NCBI RefSeq assembly: GCF_027257875.1
Contig: NZ_JAPVQY010000004.1
Coordinates: 124,001-188,000, forward strand
Direction of reading: 5' to 3'
DNA: 64,000 nt
From: Burkholderia sp. IMCC1007
GTDB lineage: Bacteria; Pseudomonadota; Gammaproteobacteria; Burkholderiales; Burkholderiaceae
Shown: positions 8,200 to 17,849 of the stretch, one piece after another
How the letters are laid out: each line of letters opens with the position of its first letter
Numbering within the stretch: position 1 is the stretch's first letter
Notes under the pieces: generated by a model
What the model was told of the DNA's origin: nothing
The model's input: only the letters and a program-made list of their open reading frames with translations
Databases searched by the model: none
Position numbers and translations under genes: made by a program

Positions 8200-8475
8200 C
8201 GCGACTGCCGACGCTGCAACGGGCACGATTGGTCGATGCGCAACCGCGGGGTCCGCCGCCGGCGATGCCGGCGCGCCCGGCGTCTTGCCCGCGGCGCCCG
8301 ACGACGCGGCGCCGCTCGTCGGCAAGGACGCCGAGGTCGAAGCCGTCGAGGTGGAAGCCGAGGTAGAAGTCGAAGTCGAAGTCGAAGCCGCTACCGCCGT
8401 CGCGCCGGACAGGCTCGCGGATGCAGCGCCCGTGGTCAGCGGGGTCTGCGCGGCTGAAGAGAGATTGATCTGCAT
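8200..8475 (-). pseudogene. 5' fragment of a Ser/Thr/Ala-rich protein cut by the island edge
   Basis: On the minus strand an ATG at 8475 opens a frame beginning MQINLSSAAQTPLTTG. It continues into a low-complexity Ser/Thr/Ala tract (codons repeating TCG/ACT-type units around 8340-8390). Beyond about 8200 the frame runs into antisense of the TolC gene and its composition changes, so the native C-terminus appears to be missing. I infer a host gene interrupted by the island's right edge. No family is recognised and there is no strong ribosome binding site. Confidence 0.35.
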
Positions 8476-8819
8476 CGTGTCGGTCCGTCGCGAGTCCGCG
8501 ACGCGTATCGGTTAATCGGGCGTGCCTTCCAATCCGTTTACGGCATTCATCCGACGAAACTTTAGCGACACCGAAATTCGGGAAGGGGCCAGATTGACGC
8601 ACCGCTCGCGCTGGTAAAATCGCGGGCTGGTCTGCCGGCGCAACACGCCGGCTGCTCTCCGCAGCGCCGCGCGGCACGCCCGTATCGGCGCGCGCCCGGT
8701 CCAGCACACACGCCTAGTCGTCCAGCGCCGGCACGTCGCGTGCGTTGCGCTCGCGTCGACGCGACGAAGCGCGGGCCGCGCCGCGCACACCCTTCATCAC
8801 GCATCTCGAGGTACTCACG

Positions 8820-8954
8820 ATGGCCCGCATCGGCGCCTTCTGCCTGACGACGTGGCTCGCCGCCGCGATTCTCTATTTCGGCCAGCACTCGGTCGCGATG
8901 ATCGCGCTCAGCGGCGTGGTCGTGTTCGGCGGGTTCGACTTGCTGCGTCCGTAA
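8820..8954 (+). CDS. Small predicted membrane protein (44 residues)
   Basis: The ATG is preceded by GAGG with good spacing. The peptide begins MARIGAFCLTTWLAAAILYF and has two hydrophobic stretches (about 5-19 and 24-38) ending GFDLLRP. The composition is typical of short uncharacterised inner-membrane proteins in this genus. It stands alone between the island edge and the convergent aldehyde dehydrogenase operon. I cannot suggest a function. Confidence 0.5.
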   Translation: MARIGAFCLTTWLAAAILYFGQHSVAMIALSGVVVFGGFDLLRP

Positions 8955-9046
8955 CGGCAACGGCGGCACGCCGGTCGATCGACTCGCGTCGGCTACTCAC
9001 GACCGCACACGCCCCAATCGTCACCACGGGCCGGCACACGCACGAA

Positions 9047-9072
9047 CCGGAACGAAGCGCCTGCCGTTCCGG
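9047..9072. terminator. Hairpin in the convergent gap
   Basis: CCGGAACG (9047-9054) and CGTTCCGG (9065-9072) form a perfect 8-bp stem in the space between the small membrane gene and the end of the oppositely oriented aldehyde dehydrogenase operon. There is no T-run, so terminator function is only a guess from its position. The rest of 8955-9256 shows no gene I can support. Confidence 0.3.
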
Positions 9073-9256
9073 CGCATGCGCGCACCGTCCCACCGGTCGA
9101 CGGCGTCTAGCGGGGTACACGGGCCGCACACGCCGCTCGTAGCGGAACAGCCCGTCGCGCAGCCCGCTCACGCCGCGACTGTCGCACTCGACGAGCGCAG
9201 CCGCATCGTCGAACGCCCCGCAATCACTGAGGTAAATCGATGAAGCGGCGCATCGC

Positions 9257-10681
9257 TCAGGCGTACCCCGTCGTGCCCTTCGTCTCCAGATATTCGACGA
9301 GCCCGAACTCCGCATACTCGCGCCCGTTGCCCGAACGCTTGTAGCCGCCAAACGGCGCGGCCGGATTCCACGCGGGATAGTTGATGTGCACGTTGCCGAC
9401 CCGCAACCGCGCCGCGACCCGGCGCGCACGTTCGGGATCCTTCGTCTGTACGTAGGCCGCCAGCCCGTAGACCGAGTCGTTCGCGAGCGCGATCGCCTCG
9501 TCCTCGGTGCGGTAGGTCAGGATCGACAGCACCGGCCCGAAGATCTCCTCGCGCGCGATCGTCATGCCCGGCGTGACGTTCGAGAACACCGTCGGCTTCA
9601 CGTAGAAGCCATCGCCGAGCCCGTCGGGCCGACCCAGCCCGCCCGCGACGAGCGTCGCGCCTTCGTCGATGCCGCACTGGATCAGCTGCTGGATACGGTC
9701 GAACTGCGTGCGGCTGACGACCGGTCCGATAACGGTTTCCGGCGAACGCGGATCGCCGACCACGGTGCGCGCCGCCTCGTTGCGTGCCGCCGCCTCGGCC
9801 GCGGCCAGCTGGTCGACATGCACGAACATCCGCGTCGGCGCGTTGCACGACTGCCCGCTGTTGCTGAAGCAACTGCGCGCACCGCGCGCGACCGCATCGT
9901 CGAGGTCGGCATCGGGCAGGATCAGGTTCGGGCTCTTGCTGCCGAGCTCCTGATGCACGCGCTTCACGGTATCGGCGGCGGCCTTCGCGACCTCGATCCC
10001 GGCGCGCGTCGACCCGGTAAACGACACCATGTCGACGTCCGGATGCCGCGACAGCGCATCGCCGACTTCATGCCCGTAACCGTGCACGAGGTTGAACACG
10101 CCCGGCGGCACGCCGGCCTCGTGCAGGATCTCCGCGAACAGGATCGCGCTGAACGGTGCGATCTCGCTCGGCTTGAGCACCATCGTGCAGCCTGCCGCGA
10201 GCGCCGGCGCGACCTTGCACACGATCTGGTTGATCGGCCAGTTCCACGGCGTGATCAGCGCGCACACGCCGATCGGCTCGTGCGACACCAGCAGCGAGTC
10301 GGTCTGCGTGCTGAACCGGAACGATTGCAGCGCGCGGATCGTCTGTTCGAGATGCGCGGTGCCGACTGCGGCCTGCATCGCGCGTGCGAACGCGATCGGC
10401 GCGCCCATTTCCTGGCTGATCGTGCGCGCGACTTCGTCGTAACGCCGCAGGTAAATTTCCAGCACGCGCTGCAGCAGCGCGACGCGCGCGTCGACCGTCC
10501 AGCGCGAATACGCGTCGAACGCCTGCTTCGCCGCGCCGACCGCATGATCGACGTCGGCCGGCCCGCCGATCGCGAGCCGTGCATACGGCTTCGCGGTGGC
10601 CGGGTCGATCACGTCGATCGCGCGCGCATCGGCCGGGTCGAGCCACTGCCCGGCGATATAGCTCTGGTGTGAGGTTCGCAT
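9257..10681 (-). CDS. NAD(P)-dependent aldehyde dehydrogenase
   Basis: This is a full-length 474-residue ALDH-superfamily enzyme. Visible motifs are PWNWPINQ (cofactor-side Asn), FTGSTRAG, the Glu of the QELGSKSPN stretch, and the catalytic Cys in NSGQSCNAPTR. It starts at the ATG preceded by AGGAGC. It is the last gene of a three-gene minus-strand unit (APC permease, class III aminotransferase, this gene). That layout suggests it oxidises the aldehyde left after transamination of an imported amine or omega-amino acid to the carboxylate. The exact substrate cannot be read from the sequence. Confidence 0.9.
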   Translation of the reverse strand: MRTSHQSYIAGQWLDPADARAIDVIDPATAKPYARLAIGGPADVDHAVGAAKQAFDAYSRWTVDARVALLQRVLEIYLRRYDEVARTISQEMGAPIAFARAMQAAVGTAHLEQTIRALQSFRFSTQTDSLLVSHEPIGVCALITPWNWPINQIVCKVAPALAAGCTMVLKPSEIAPFSAILFAEILHEAGVPPGVFNLVHGYGHEVGDALSRHPDVDMVSFTGSTRAGIEVAKAAADTVKRVHQELGSKSPNLILPDADLDDAVARGARSCFSNSGQSCNAPTRMFVHVDQLAAAEAAARNEAARTVVGDPRSPETVIGPVVSRTQFDRIQQLIQCGIDEGATLVAGGLGRPDGLGDGFYVKPTVFSNVTPGMTIAREEIFGPVLSILTYRTEDEAIALANDSVYGLAAYVQTKDPERARRVAARLRVGNVHINYPAWNPAAPFGGYKRSGNGREYAEFGLVEYLETKGTTGYA

Positions 10682-10717
10682 CGAATGCTCCTGATATGAC
10701 GGATGCCGGTGCCGCGC

Positions 10718-12115
10718 TCAGCGCGTCGCACGGGCGTAGGTATCGGCGAGGATGTCGCGAATCTTCGCGACGAACCACACGATCTCGTCGCGCGACATCA
10801 CGAGCGGCGGCGAGAACTGCACGATCGGCGTGCCTTCGTGGTCGACGCCCGCACGACACAGCAGCCCCGCGTCGAAGATCGCGGGCGCGAGCAGCGTCGA
10901 CACGAACGTCTGCGCGCTGATGCCGGCCGCCCAGCGGCGCGCGGCCTTGTCGGTCACGAGTTCGAGCGAGTAGTGGTAGCCGTCGCCGCGCACGTCGCCG
11001 ACGCACGGCAATTCCAGCAGGCCGTCGAGCGTCTGGCGGAACACCGCTTCGTTGGCGCGGACATGCGCGAGCACGCCTTCACGCTCCATGATCGCGAGGT
11101 TCGCGAGCGCGGCCGTGCAGGCGACCGGATGGCCGCCGTAAGTCGCGCCGTGCAGGAACATCTGCTGCGGGCCGGCGAGCACGGTATCGACCACCGTGTC
11201 GCTCGCGATCACGCCGCCGAGCGGCACGTAGCCGGACGCGATCCCCTTCGCGAACGTGATGAGATCCGGCTTCAGCCCGTAACGCGTCGACCCGAAATAT
11301 TCGCCGAGCCGGCCGAACCCGCAGATCACTTCGTCGGCGACGAGCAGCACGCCGTGCCGGTCGCACAGCGCGCGCAACCCTTCCGCATAACCGGCCGGCG
11401 GCGTCAGGCTCCCGCCCGCGTTCTGCAGCGGCTCGACGACGATCGCGGCGACGGTGTCCGGCCCTTCCTGGACGATCAGCGCTTCGATCTCGTCGAGCAG
11501 ATGACGCGTGAACTGGGCTTCCGTCTCGCCTTCCGGCCGCCCGTAGCGCTTCGTGTTGCTCACGTGCCGCACGCCTGCCATCAGCGGCTCGAAATGCTTG
11601 CGGAAGTTGGTCATCCCGTTCAGCGCGAGCGCGCCGAACGACGTGCCGTGATACGCGACGCGCCGCGCGATGAACTTGCGCCGCTGCGGTTCGCCGCGCG
11701 CCTGGTGATACTGGCGCACCAGCTTGATCGCCGACTCGTTCGACTCGGAACCGCTCGACGTGAAGAACACGCGGTTCAGGCCGTCCGGCGCGAGCGCCGC
11801 GAGCTTGTGCGCGAGCCGGATCGCCGGCTCGTGCCCGTAGCCCCAATTGGTCGCGAACGGCAGCCGCCCCATCTGCTCGCGGATCGCGTCGCCGATCTCC
11901 GCGCCGTGGCTGTAACCGACCTGCACGCAGTACAGCCCCGCCAGTCCGTCGAAATAGCGCTTGCCGTTGCGGTCCACGAGCCAGCAGCCTTCGCCGCGGT
12001 CGAACACCGTCAGCGCCTGCTCGCGATACGCATCGGCGTGCGTGAAGTGCATCAGCAGATGGCGCTTGCCGAGCGCCTGCAGGTCCGCGTCGAGATTGAC
12101 GTCAATGCCGTTCAT
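10718..12115 (-). CDS. PLP-dependent class III aminotransferase (omega-amino acid/amine type)
   Basis: This 465-residue protein has the fold-type I aminotransferase pattern: SSGSESNESA phosphate-binding region, AYHGTSFGALAL, the DEVICGFGR aspartate motif, and the PLP lysine in FAKGIASGYVPLGG. An excellent ribosome binding site (GAAGGAGGAG) precedes the ATG. Family members act on polyamines, beta-alanine, GABA or taurine-like amines, with pyruvate or 2-oxoglutarate as acceptor. Its position between an APC permease and an aldehyde dehydrogenase supports an import, transaminate and oxidise route. Confidence 0.9.
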   Translation of the reverse strand: MNGIDVNLDADLQALGKRHLLMHFTHADAYREQALTVFDRGEGCWLVDRNGKRYFDGLAGLYCVQVGYSHGAEIGDAIREQMGRLPFATNWGYGHEPAIRLAHKLAALAPDGLNRVFFTSSGSESNESAIKLVRQYHQARGEPQRRKFIARRVAYHGTSFGALALNGMTNFRKHFEPLMAGVRHVSNTKRYGRPEGETEAQFTRHLLDEIEALIVQEGPDTVAAIVVEPLQNAGGSLTPPAGYAEGLRALCDRHGVLLVADEVICGFGRLGEYFGSTRYGLKPDLITFAKGIASGYVPLGGVIASDTVVDTVLAGPQQMFLHGATYGGHPVACTAALANLAIMEREGVLAHVRANEAVFRQTLDGLLELPCVGDVRGDGYHYSLELVTDKAARRWAAGISAQTFVSTLLAPAIFDAGLLCRAGVDHEGTPIVQFSPPLVMSRDEIVWFVAKIRDILADTYARATR

Positions 12116-12172
12116 GGGTCACTCCTCCTTCAGGGTTTCGATACCGGCGCGCGGCAGCGGCCCGCCGGTCAT

Positions 12173-13576
12173 TCAGTTCATCGACAGCGTCGGCGCCGGG
12201 CGCGTGAAGCCGCGCGTGAGCCACAGCAACTGGCCGAGCCCGAGCACGAGCCAGCCGATGCCGACGTAGAAGGTCTGGCGCGACAGGCCCGACCACAGCC
12301 AGACGTTCATCGCGAAGCCGAGCGCCGGCACCACGCCGAACTTGATCCAGCCCGCGCCGCAGCGGTGTTCCGGGCGGCCGAGGTAGCTACGCATCACGCA
12401 CAGGTTGACGACCGCGAACGCGACGAGCGCGCCGAAGCTGATCATCGTCGACGCGAGATCGAGCGTGATGAACAGCGCGGACAGCGATACGGCGCCGACC
12501 GCGAGCGTCGCGCGCACCGGCGTGCGCAGCCGCGCATGCAGATGGCCGAACACGCACTCGGGCAGTACCCGGTCGCGGCCCATCGCGAACAGCACGCGCG
12601 TCACGCTCGCCTGGCCGGCCATCGCGCTCGCGAAGCAACCGGCCACATAGACGGCGACGAACAGCGCCGACAGCGTGCCGCCGCCGATGCGCCGCATCAG
12701 TTCGAGGCTGGCCGAATCGAGATCCTTGAACGCGTGCCAGTCGGGAAACACGACTTGCCCCGCATACGCGATCAGCATGAACAGCACGCCGCTCGCGAAC
12801 GTGCAGAGCAGGATCGCGCGCGGCACCGTGCGGCGCGGTTCGTGCGTTTCCTCCGACAACGTCGATACCGCGTCGAAGCCGAGGAACGACAGGCACAGGA
12901 TCGCGGCGCCCGCGAAGATCGCCCGCGCGTCGCCCGACGACGGCAGCGCGAGCGTCGGGCTCAGCCCCTCGCCGGCCGCGACATGCGCGGCCGCCGCGAC
13001 GAACACCGCGATGAACACCAGCTGGCTCGCGATCAGGATCAGGTTCACGCGATTGACGAGCCGGATGCCGACGATGTTCAGCCCGGTGATCAGCGCGATG
13101 CTCGCGACGATCCACACGCTCGCCGGCACCGCAGGAAACAGTTGCTTCATGTAGATCCCGATCGCGAGGTAGCTGATCATCGGGATGAACAGGTAGTCCA
13201 TCAGCAGCGCCCAGCCGACCATGAAGCCCGCCGACGTGCCGAAGTTACGGCTCGCGAACGTATAGGCGGAACCCGCGCTCGGCATCAGCCGCACCATGTG
13301 GCCATAGCTGCGCGCGGTCAGCAGCATCGCGACCAGCGTGACCGCATATGCGATCGTCAGATGGCCGTTGGTCTCGCGCGTGACGATCCCGTAGGTCGTA
13401 AACACCGTCATCGGCAGCATGTATGCGAGGCCGAAGATCACCAGCGCGCACAGCCCGAGCGCATGCGCGCCGCGTGGCCCCGCACCATCGCGCGGATTCG
13501 CGTGCGCGCTTACATCCACTCGTACATCGTTGGTCGCGGCGCTGCGCGCGCGCGGCTCCTGGCTGGCGTCTCTCAT
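12173..13576 (-). CDS. APC-superfamily amino acid/amine permease
   Basis: This 467-residue protein has about 12 membrane helices and begins after a hydrophilic 35-residue N-terminus. The first helices carry the glycine-rich APC signature, and the conserved SAGSAYTFASRNFG stretch lies near residue 100. A GAGGACC ribosome binding site precedes the ATG. It leads the three-gene operon and probably imports the substrate of the aminotransferase. Putrescine-type permeases of this family have similar length, but specificity is not visible. Confidence 0.88.
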   Translation of the reverse strand: MRDASQEPRARSAATNDVRVDVSAHANPRDGAGPRGAHALGLCALVIFGLAYMLPMTVFTTYGIVTRETNGHLTIAYAVTLVAMLLTARSYGHMVRLMPSAGSAYTFASRNFGTSAGFMVGWALLMDYLFIPMISYLAIGIYMKQLFPAVPASVWIVASIALITGLNIVGIRLVNRVNLILIASQLVFIAVFVAAAAHVAAGEGLSPTLALPSSGDARAIFAGAAILCLSFLGFDAVSTLSEETHEPRRTVPRAILLCTFASGVLFMLIAYAGQVVFPDWHAFKDLDSASLELMRRIGGGTLSALFVAVYVAGCFASAMAGQASVTRVLFAMGRDRVLPECVFGHLHARLRTPVRATLAVGAVSLSALFITLDLASTMISFGALVAFAVVNLCVMRSYLGRPEHRCGAGWIKFGVVPALGFAMNVWLWSGLSRQTFYVGIGWLVLGLGQLLWLTRGFTRPAPTLSMN

Positions 13577-13831
13577 GCGGTCCTCGCGTGGATGTCGTCC
13601 ATGACTTCAACACTCGTCTCGTCGGCCATGCAGGCTGCGCGTGGCGCGATTCGGAAACGAGTGTCGTGCGCCAAAAAATCGTCGACGAATGAGAAAAGCG
13701 GACGTAATCGGGGGATATTTTCGGCCGCACGGCAGTCGTCCTTCGCCGGCCGTGAAGGTGCGCTGACCGCTGGCGTTTCGCCGACATTCCGGCTATGTTC
13801 TACGCGAACCCGTCGCCCCCGCCCCCGCCCC

Positions 13832-14929
13832 ATGGACAGCCAGTCCCATCGACATCAAAGCCGCGCCGAACGCAGCCTGCGCTCGGCGCTCGGTCTCGCG
13901 CGTCCGGCCGGACGCCAGCGGGACATTCCCGCGACCGTGCACGCGATCGCGGTCGCGCTCGACGAGTGCCGCGTCCGGCACATCGACGGCGCCGCGCTAC
14001 TCGAAGGCACCGGCCTTGGCGCGGCCGAAGTCGCGTCGCCGAACCTGCACGTGAATCGCGAACAGGAACAACGTTGCTTCCGCAACCTGCTGCGCTTGAG
14101 CGGCGTGCCGTCGATCGGGCTCGCGATCGGCGCGCGGCTCCATGTATCGACGCTCGGCCTCGCCGGCTACGCGATGCTGATCAGCGGCTCCGTGATGCAG
14201 GCGTTCCGCTGCATGAGCCAGTTTCCGTTGTTCATGGGACTGTATTTCGACGTGCGCTTGCACACGCACGCCGACGGGATGAGCGTGACGATCGACCGCT
14301 ACAACGGCGAGCCCGACCTCGAGGTGTTCCAGACCGACATGTGCCTGTCGAGCCTGCGCCTGATCGTGTCCGACCTGGTCGGCAAGCCGGCGTGGCCCGC
14401 GCAGGTGCATCTTGCGCGGCGCACGCCGCGCAACGGCGCGGACTACGCGCGTCACTTCGGCTGCCCGGTCACGTTCAATGCGAGCGAAAACCGGCTCGTG
14501 TTCACGAGCGTGAACGGCACGGAGGCCCCGCGGCTCGCGAACGAAGTGAGCTTCAACGCGCTGCACGGGCAATGCGAAGCGCTGGAGCGTCAATGGGCCG
14601 CGTCGGTCGGCACGCGCTTCGCCGATCGCGCGAAGGAGTTGATGGCGCGCGACCTCGCGCGCTTCAAGTCGATGACGTCGCTCGCGAACGCGCTGCACCT
14701 GACCGAGCGCACGCTGCGCAGGCGGCTCGACAAGGACGGCATCACGTTCCAGTCGCTGCTCGACGACGTGCGCCATCAGGAGGCGGTCCGGCTCCTCGAC
14801 GAGCCGACGCTGAGCGTGGCCGCGATCGCGGAACGGCTCGGCTACAGCGAACCGCGCAGCTTCCGCCATGCGTACCGGCGCTGGACCGGCAAGACGCCGC
14901 GCGCCGGCGCGGACGACGACGACGCATGA
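13832..14929 (+). CDS. AraC-family transcriptional regulator with AraC-type ligand-binding N-domain
   Basis: This 365-residue regulator has an N-terminal arabinose-binding-like domain (about 35-225, ARLHVSTLGLAGYAM...) and a C-terminal double helix-turn-helix (about 265-350, with SLANALHLTERTLRRRL and AIAERLGYSEPRSFRHAYRR). It diverges from the permease-aminotransferase-ALDH operon across about 255 bases and is the likely activator of that operon. The frame is open far upstream, but that stretch is antisense to the operon, and the ATG at 13832 gives a normal family length. Confidence 0.9.
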   Translation: MDSQSHRHQSRAERSLRSALGLARPAGRQRDIPATVHAIAVALDECRVRHIDGAALLEGTGLGAAEVASPNLHVNREQEQRCFRNLLRLSGVPSIGLAIGARLHVSTLGLAGYAMLISGSVMQAFRCMSQFPLFMGLYFDVRLHTHADGMSVTIDRYNGEPDLEVFQTDMCLSSLRLIVSDLVGKPAWPAQVHLARRTPRNGADYARHFGCPVTFNASENRLVFTSVNGTEAPRLANEVSFNALHGQCEALERQWAASVGTRFADRAKELMARDLARFKSMTSLANALHLTERTLRRRLDKDGITFQSLLDDVRHQEAVRLLDEPTLSVAAIAERLGYSEPRSFRHAYRRWTGKTPRAGADDDDA

Positions 14930-14983
14930 GTGGTGCGCGAAGCAGGGATAAGCGCCGGGCCGCGTGTCCGGTCGTCATCGACG

Positions 14984-15284
14984 ATGCCGGACGGCAAGTA
15001 TGAAGCGCTCGTCGCGTCGCCGCTCAAGGCCGGCCGCATTAGCCGGACATCGCGCTGTTCTACGCGACGCCGGGCACGATGATGTACTTCATCAACGGCC
15101 TGAAATGGTCGAGCTGCAAGGGCCTCGACTGGAACGTCGTCGGCCAGGCGGCGTGTGCTGATTTATGGGGCAGCGCGCTCGCGACCGGCGAGCCTGTCGA
15201 TCGCGTGCAATGCGGATCGCCGCGACCGCGGCGTGCTGGGATGTGTGCGCGGGCATGGAAGTGAGCTACCCGAAGAAGACCTGA
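14984..15284 (+). pseudogene. Decayed DUF169-family gene
   Basis: Fragments in successive frames match the DUF169 pattern: YEALVASPLKAGRIS, then after a frameshift DIALFYATPGTMMYFINGL, then QAACADLWGSALATGEPVD. A terminal GMEVSYPKKT ends just before the stop at 15284. The middle of the family (the cysteine/arginine-rich region after the GEP motif) is mostly gone. At least two lesions make this a clear pseudogene. DUF169 function is unknown. Confidence 0.6.
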
Positions 15285-15301
15285 GCGACGCTCGCGCGGC
15301 A

Positions 15302-16204
15302 TCAGCCGCCGAGCGTCTCGTTCAGGAAATTGACGCAAGCACGCACCTTCGCGGATTGCGCGAGCCGCGCCGGATACACGGCCCACACGTTCGCCGGCTG
15401 CGTGACGCCCGGCAGCACGCGCTGCAGGCGTCCCGCGTCGATCAGCGGCTGCACGTCCCAGATCGAACGCAGCACGATCCCGCGTCCGGCCAGCGCCCAC
15501 TGCACGGCCACTTCGCCGTGATTGCTGGACAACGGCCCGCTCACCTGCACCGACACCGTCTCGCCGCGCGCATCGAGCCGCCACACGCCGAACGGATGGT
15601 CGCGCTCCTTGATCACGAGGCATGCATGCGACGCGAGATCGCCGACCTGCTTCGGCGCGCCGTGTCGCGCGAGATAGTCCGGCGACGCGCACAGCACGCG
15701 ATGATTGGTCGCGAGCTGCTTCGCGATCAGGTGACCGGCGATCTCGTCGCCGATCCGCACGTCGACGTCGAAGCCCTCGGCCGCGACGTCCACGAGCCGA
15801 TCGAACAGTTCGAGCCGCACGTTCAGCTGCGGATAGCGATCCGACAGCCCGGCGAGCGCCGGCGCGACGACATTGCGGCCGAAGCCGAAGCTGCTCGACA
15901 CGCGCAGCGTGCCGCGCGGCACGCGGCGCGTGGTCGACACGTCCTCGACCAGATGCTCGACGTCGTCGAGGATCTTCTCGGCCCACGCCACCACGCGTTC
16001 GCCGGCATCCGTCACCGCCACGCGGCGCGTCGACCGGTGCAGCAAGCGGATCCCGAGGCTCGTCTCGAGCATCGCGACGCGCTTGCTCACGTACGACGAC
16101 GACATCGCCAGCGCATCGGCCGCCGCGCTGAAGCTGGCCTTGCGCGCGACGGTGCAGAACACGCGCAGGTCGCCGAGCTCGGGCATCGTGCTCGCGTCGG
16201 TCAT
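15302..16204 (-). CDS. LysR-family transcriptional regulator
   Basis: This protein of about 300 residues has an N-terminal winged helix (LRVFCTVARKASFSAAADAL ...) and a substrate-binding domain, with the LLHRSTRRVAVTDAG motif near residue 60. An in-frame ATG lies further upstream, but the ATG at 16204 (MTDASTMPEL) gives the usual family length. It follows the NCS1 permease on the same strand and faces the carnitine oxygenase operon through it. It is a plausible regulator of that locus, though LysR proteins of this CrgA-like subgroup vary widely in target. Confidence 0.88.
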   Translation of the reverse strand: MTDASTMPELGDLRVFCTVARKASFSAAADALAMSSSYVSKRVAMLETSLGIRLLHRSTRRVAVTDAGERVVAWAEKILDDVEHLVEDVSTTRRVPRGTLRVSSSFGFGRNVVAPALAGLSDRYPQLNVRLELFDRLVDVAAEGFDVDVRIGDEIAGHLIAKQLATNHRVLCASPDYLARHGAPKQVGDLASHACLVIKERDHPFGVWRLDARGETVSVQVSGPLSSNHGEVAVQWALAGRGIVLRSIWDVQPLIDAGRLQRVLPGVTQPANVWAVYPARLAQSAKVRACVNFLNETLGG

Positions 16205-16313
16205 CGCGCGGCCCCCATTCGCACGAGCCGCGCATGCCGGCACGCCGGAGAGCGCGCATCGTTGATCGTGTGCTTCATCGCTTTACCGCGTAATCGTTCG
16301 TGTGCGGCCAGGA

Positions 16314-17759
16314 TCAGTTCAGCCCGCGATCGGCCGCCTCGACGAGCTTGCGCTCCGCTTCGGTGTCGAGCGAGCGGCACGTCCACAGATAGACGAGCGC
16401 GGCGACCGGCAGGCCGATCAGCATCGCGATGTCGGTACCGCCGAGCGCGCGCGCGACGGGGCCCGTGTACAGCTCGGTCTTGAAGAACGGGATCATCGCG
16501 ACGAAGCCGATCGCATACGCGGTGAGGCCGCGCCAGTTCCAGCGTCCGTAGATGCCGCGCGGATTGAAGATCTCGCGCACCGAGTAATGCGTGTGCCGCA
16601 CGAAGAAGAAGTCGACGAGGTTGATCGCGGTCCACGGCGTGAACAGGTAGCCGAGGATGCCGAGGAAGTCGCCGAACTTGCCCATGAAGTCGTCGGACGC
16701 GGCGAACGCGAGCGAGGTCGCGACGAGCGCGACGATCAGCAGGCTGGCGATCCGCTTGCGGGCGCTCGACTTCAGCGGCCGGAACGAATCGGTGATGCTC
16801 AGCAGCGTGAGCGACGCGCCGTAGAAGTTCAGCCCCGTGATCGCGAGCAGGCCGAGCAGCGACAGCAGCAGCGTGATCGACCCGAAGCCCGGATGGATCG
16901 CGTCGCCCGCGCGCTGCACGGCGTCGGCGATCTCGATCTTCGAATTCAGCGCGGCGGCGGCGGTGCCGACCAGCATCATCCATGCGCCACCGATCAGCGC
17001 GCCCATGAAGGTCCACCAGAAGGTTGCGCGCACACCGGTCGTCGGCGGCAGATACCGCGAGTAGTCCGACACGTAGATCGACCACGACAGCTGATACGCG
17101 GCGGCCGCGAACAGCTGCACGAGGAACGGCGTCGCCTTGAAGCCGGCGAACGACAGCTGCTCGGCCGGAAACGGCACCTTCACGCAGATGCCGACGCTGA
17201 ATACGGTCAGCGCGATCAGCAACGCGATCGCGAGCCAGCGCTGCGCCTTGTGGATCAGGTCGTAGCCGAACACCGCGAGGCCCACCGCGATCGCGGTGAA
17301 CACGATATAGCTGACGTGCGGCTCCGTGCCGAGCAGATGGTGCGCGGTCTGGCCGGCCATCAGCTGGTTGAACGAGTTGTAGCCGATGTATGTGACGAGC
17401 GCGACGACCCAAACCAGCAGCGCGCCCATGTAGCCGAACTGCGGGCGCGACTGGATCATCTGCGGCAGCCCGAGCTGCGGGCCCTGGCTCGAATGGAACG
17501 CCATGAAGAACGTGCCGAGCAGGTTGCCGATCAGCACCGCGATCGCACTCCACAACAGATTGCCGCCCATGCTGACGCCGATCGCGCCGCACGCGATCGT
17601 CGCGAGGTTCGCGTCGCCGGTAAACCAGACGGGCCACAAATGCCACGCCTTGCCGCGCCGCTCCGCGAGCGGCACGTAATCGATCGAACGCGCCTCGATG
17701 CGCGATTTGGCGCGGCCCTCCTCCATCGCGATGCCGTCGGCCACTGCTTGCTGTCTCAT
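16314..17759 (-). CDS. NCS1-family permease, candidate carnitine/betaine importer
   Basis: This 481-residue protein has about 12 membrane segments and the NCS1 N-terminal hallmark region (VWFTGDANLATIACGAIGVS). The start at 17759 has a strong GGAGGAGAC ribosome binding site; a longer in-frame start at 17831 is unlikely. Known NCS1 members carry nucleobases, allantoin, hydantoins or thiamine precursors. Here it diverges from cntA across a shared 380-bp control region, where other carnitine loci place a BCCT transporter. Import of carnitine or a related betaine is therefore a reasonable but untested inference. Confidence 0.85.
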   Translation of the reverse strand: MRQQAVADGIAMEEGRAKSRIEARSIDYVPLAERRGKAWHLWPVWFTGDANLATIACGAIGVSMGGNLLWSAIAVLIGNLLGTFFMAFHSSQGPQLGLPQMIQSRPQFGYMGALLVWVVALVTYIGYNSFNQLMAGQTAHHLLGTEPHVSYIVFTAIAVGLAVFGYDLIHKAQRWLAIALLIALTVFSVGICVKVPFPAEQLSFAGFKATPFLVQLFAAAAYQLSWSIYVSDYSRYLPPTTGVRATFWWTFMGALIGGAWMMLVGTAAAALNSKIEIADAVQRAGDAIHPGFGSITLLLSLLGLLAITGLNFYGASLTLLSITDSFRPLKSSARKRIASLLIVALVATSLAFAASDDFMGKFGDFLGILGYLFTPWTAINLVDFFFVRHTHYSVREIFNPRGIYGRWNWRGLTAYAIGFVAMIPFFKTELYTGPVARALGGTDIAMLIGLPVAALVYLWTCRSLDTEAERKLVEAADRGLN

Positions 17760-17849
17760 GTCTCCTCCATTGCGTCGGACGGCGCCGGTCACGCGCCGCG
17801 CCGCCAACGGGCGCAGGCCCGGCGACGACACGGCGGATCACCGGACACC

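Noticed and set aside
8335-8395. Tandem GAAGTC-type repeat as a possible CRISPR or VNTR
   Set aside because: The units are six bases, irregular, and explained by a Ser/Thr codon run on the minus strand; no spacers are present.
10703-13831. Very long plus-strand open frame opposite the ALDH-aminotransferase-permease operon, continuous with the AraC gene
   Set aside because: It is antisense to three well-supported minus-strand genes, is Arg/His/Asp-rich in the way of G+C-rich shadow frames, and has no family resemblance until the AraC start at 13832.
14930-15301. Functional small gene between the AraC and LysR genes
   Set aside because: Matches to DUF169 are spread over several frames with missing central sequence, so only a pseudogene is supported.
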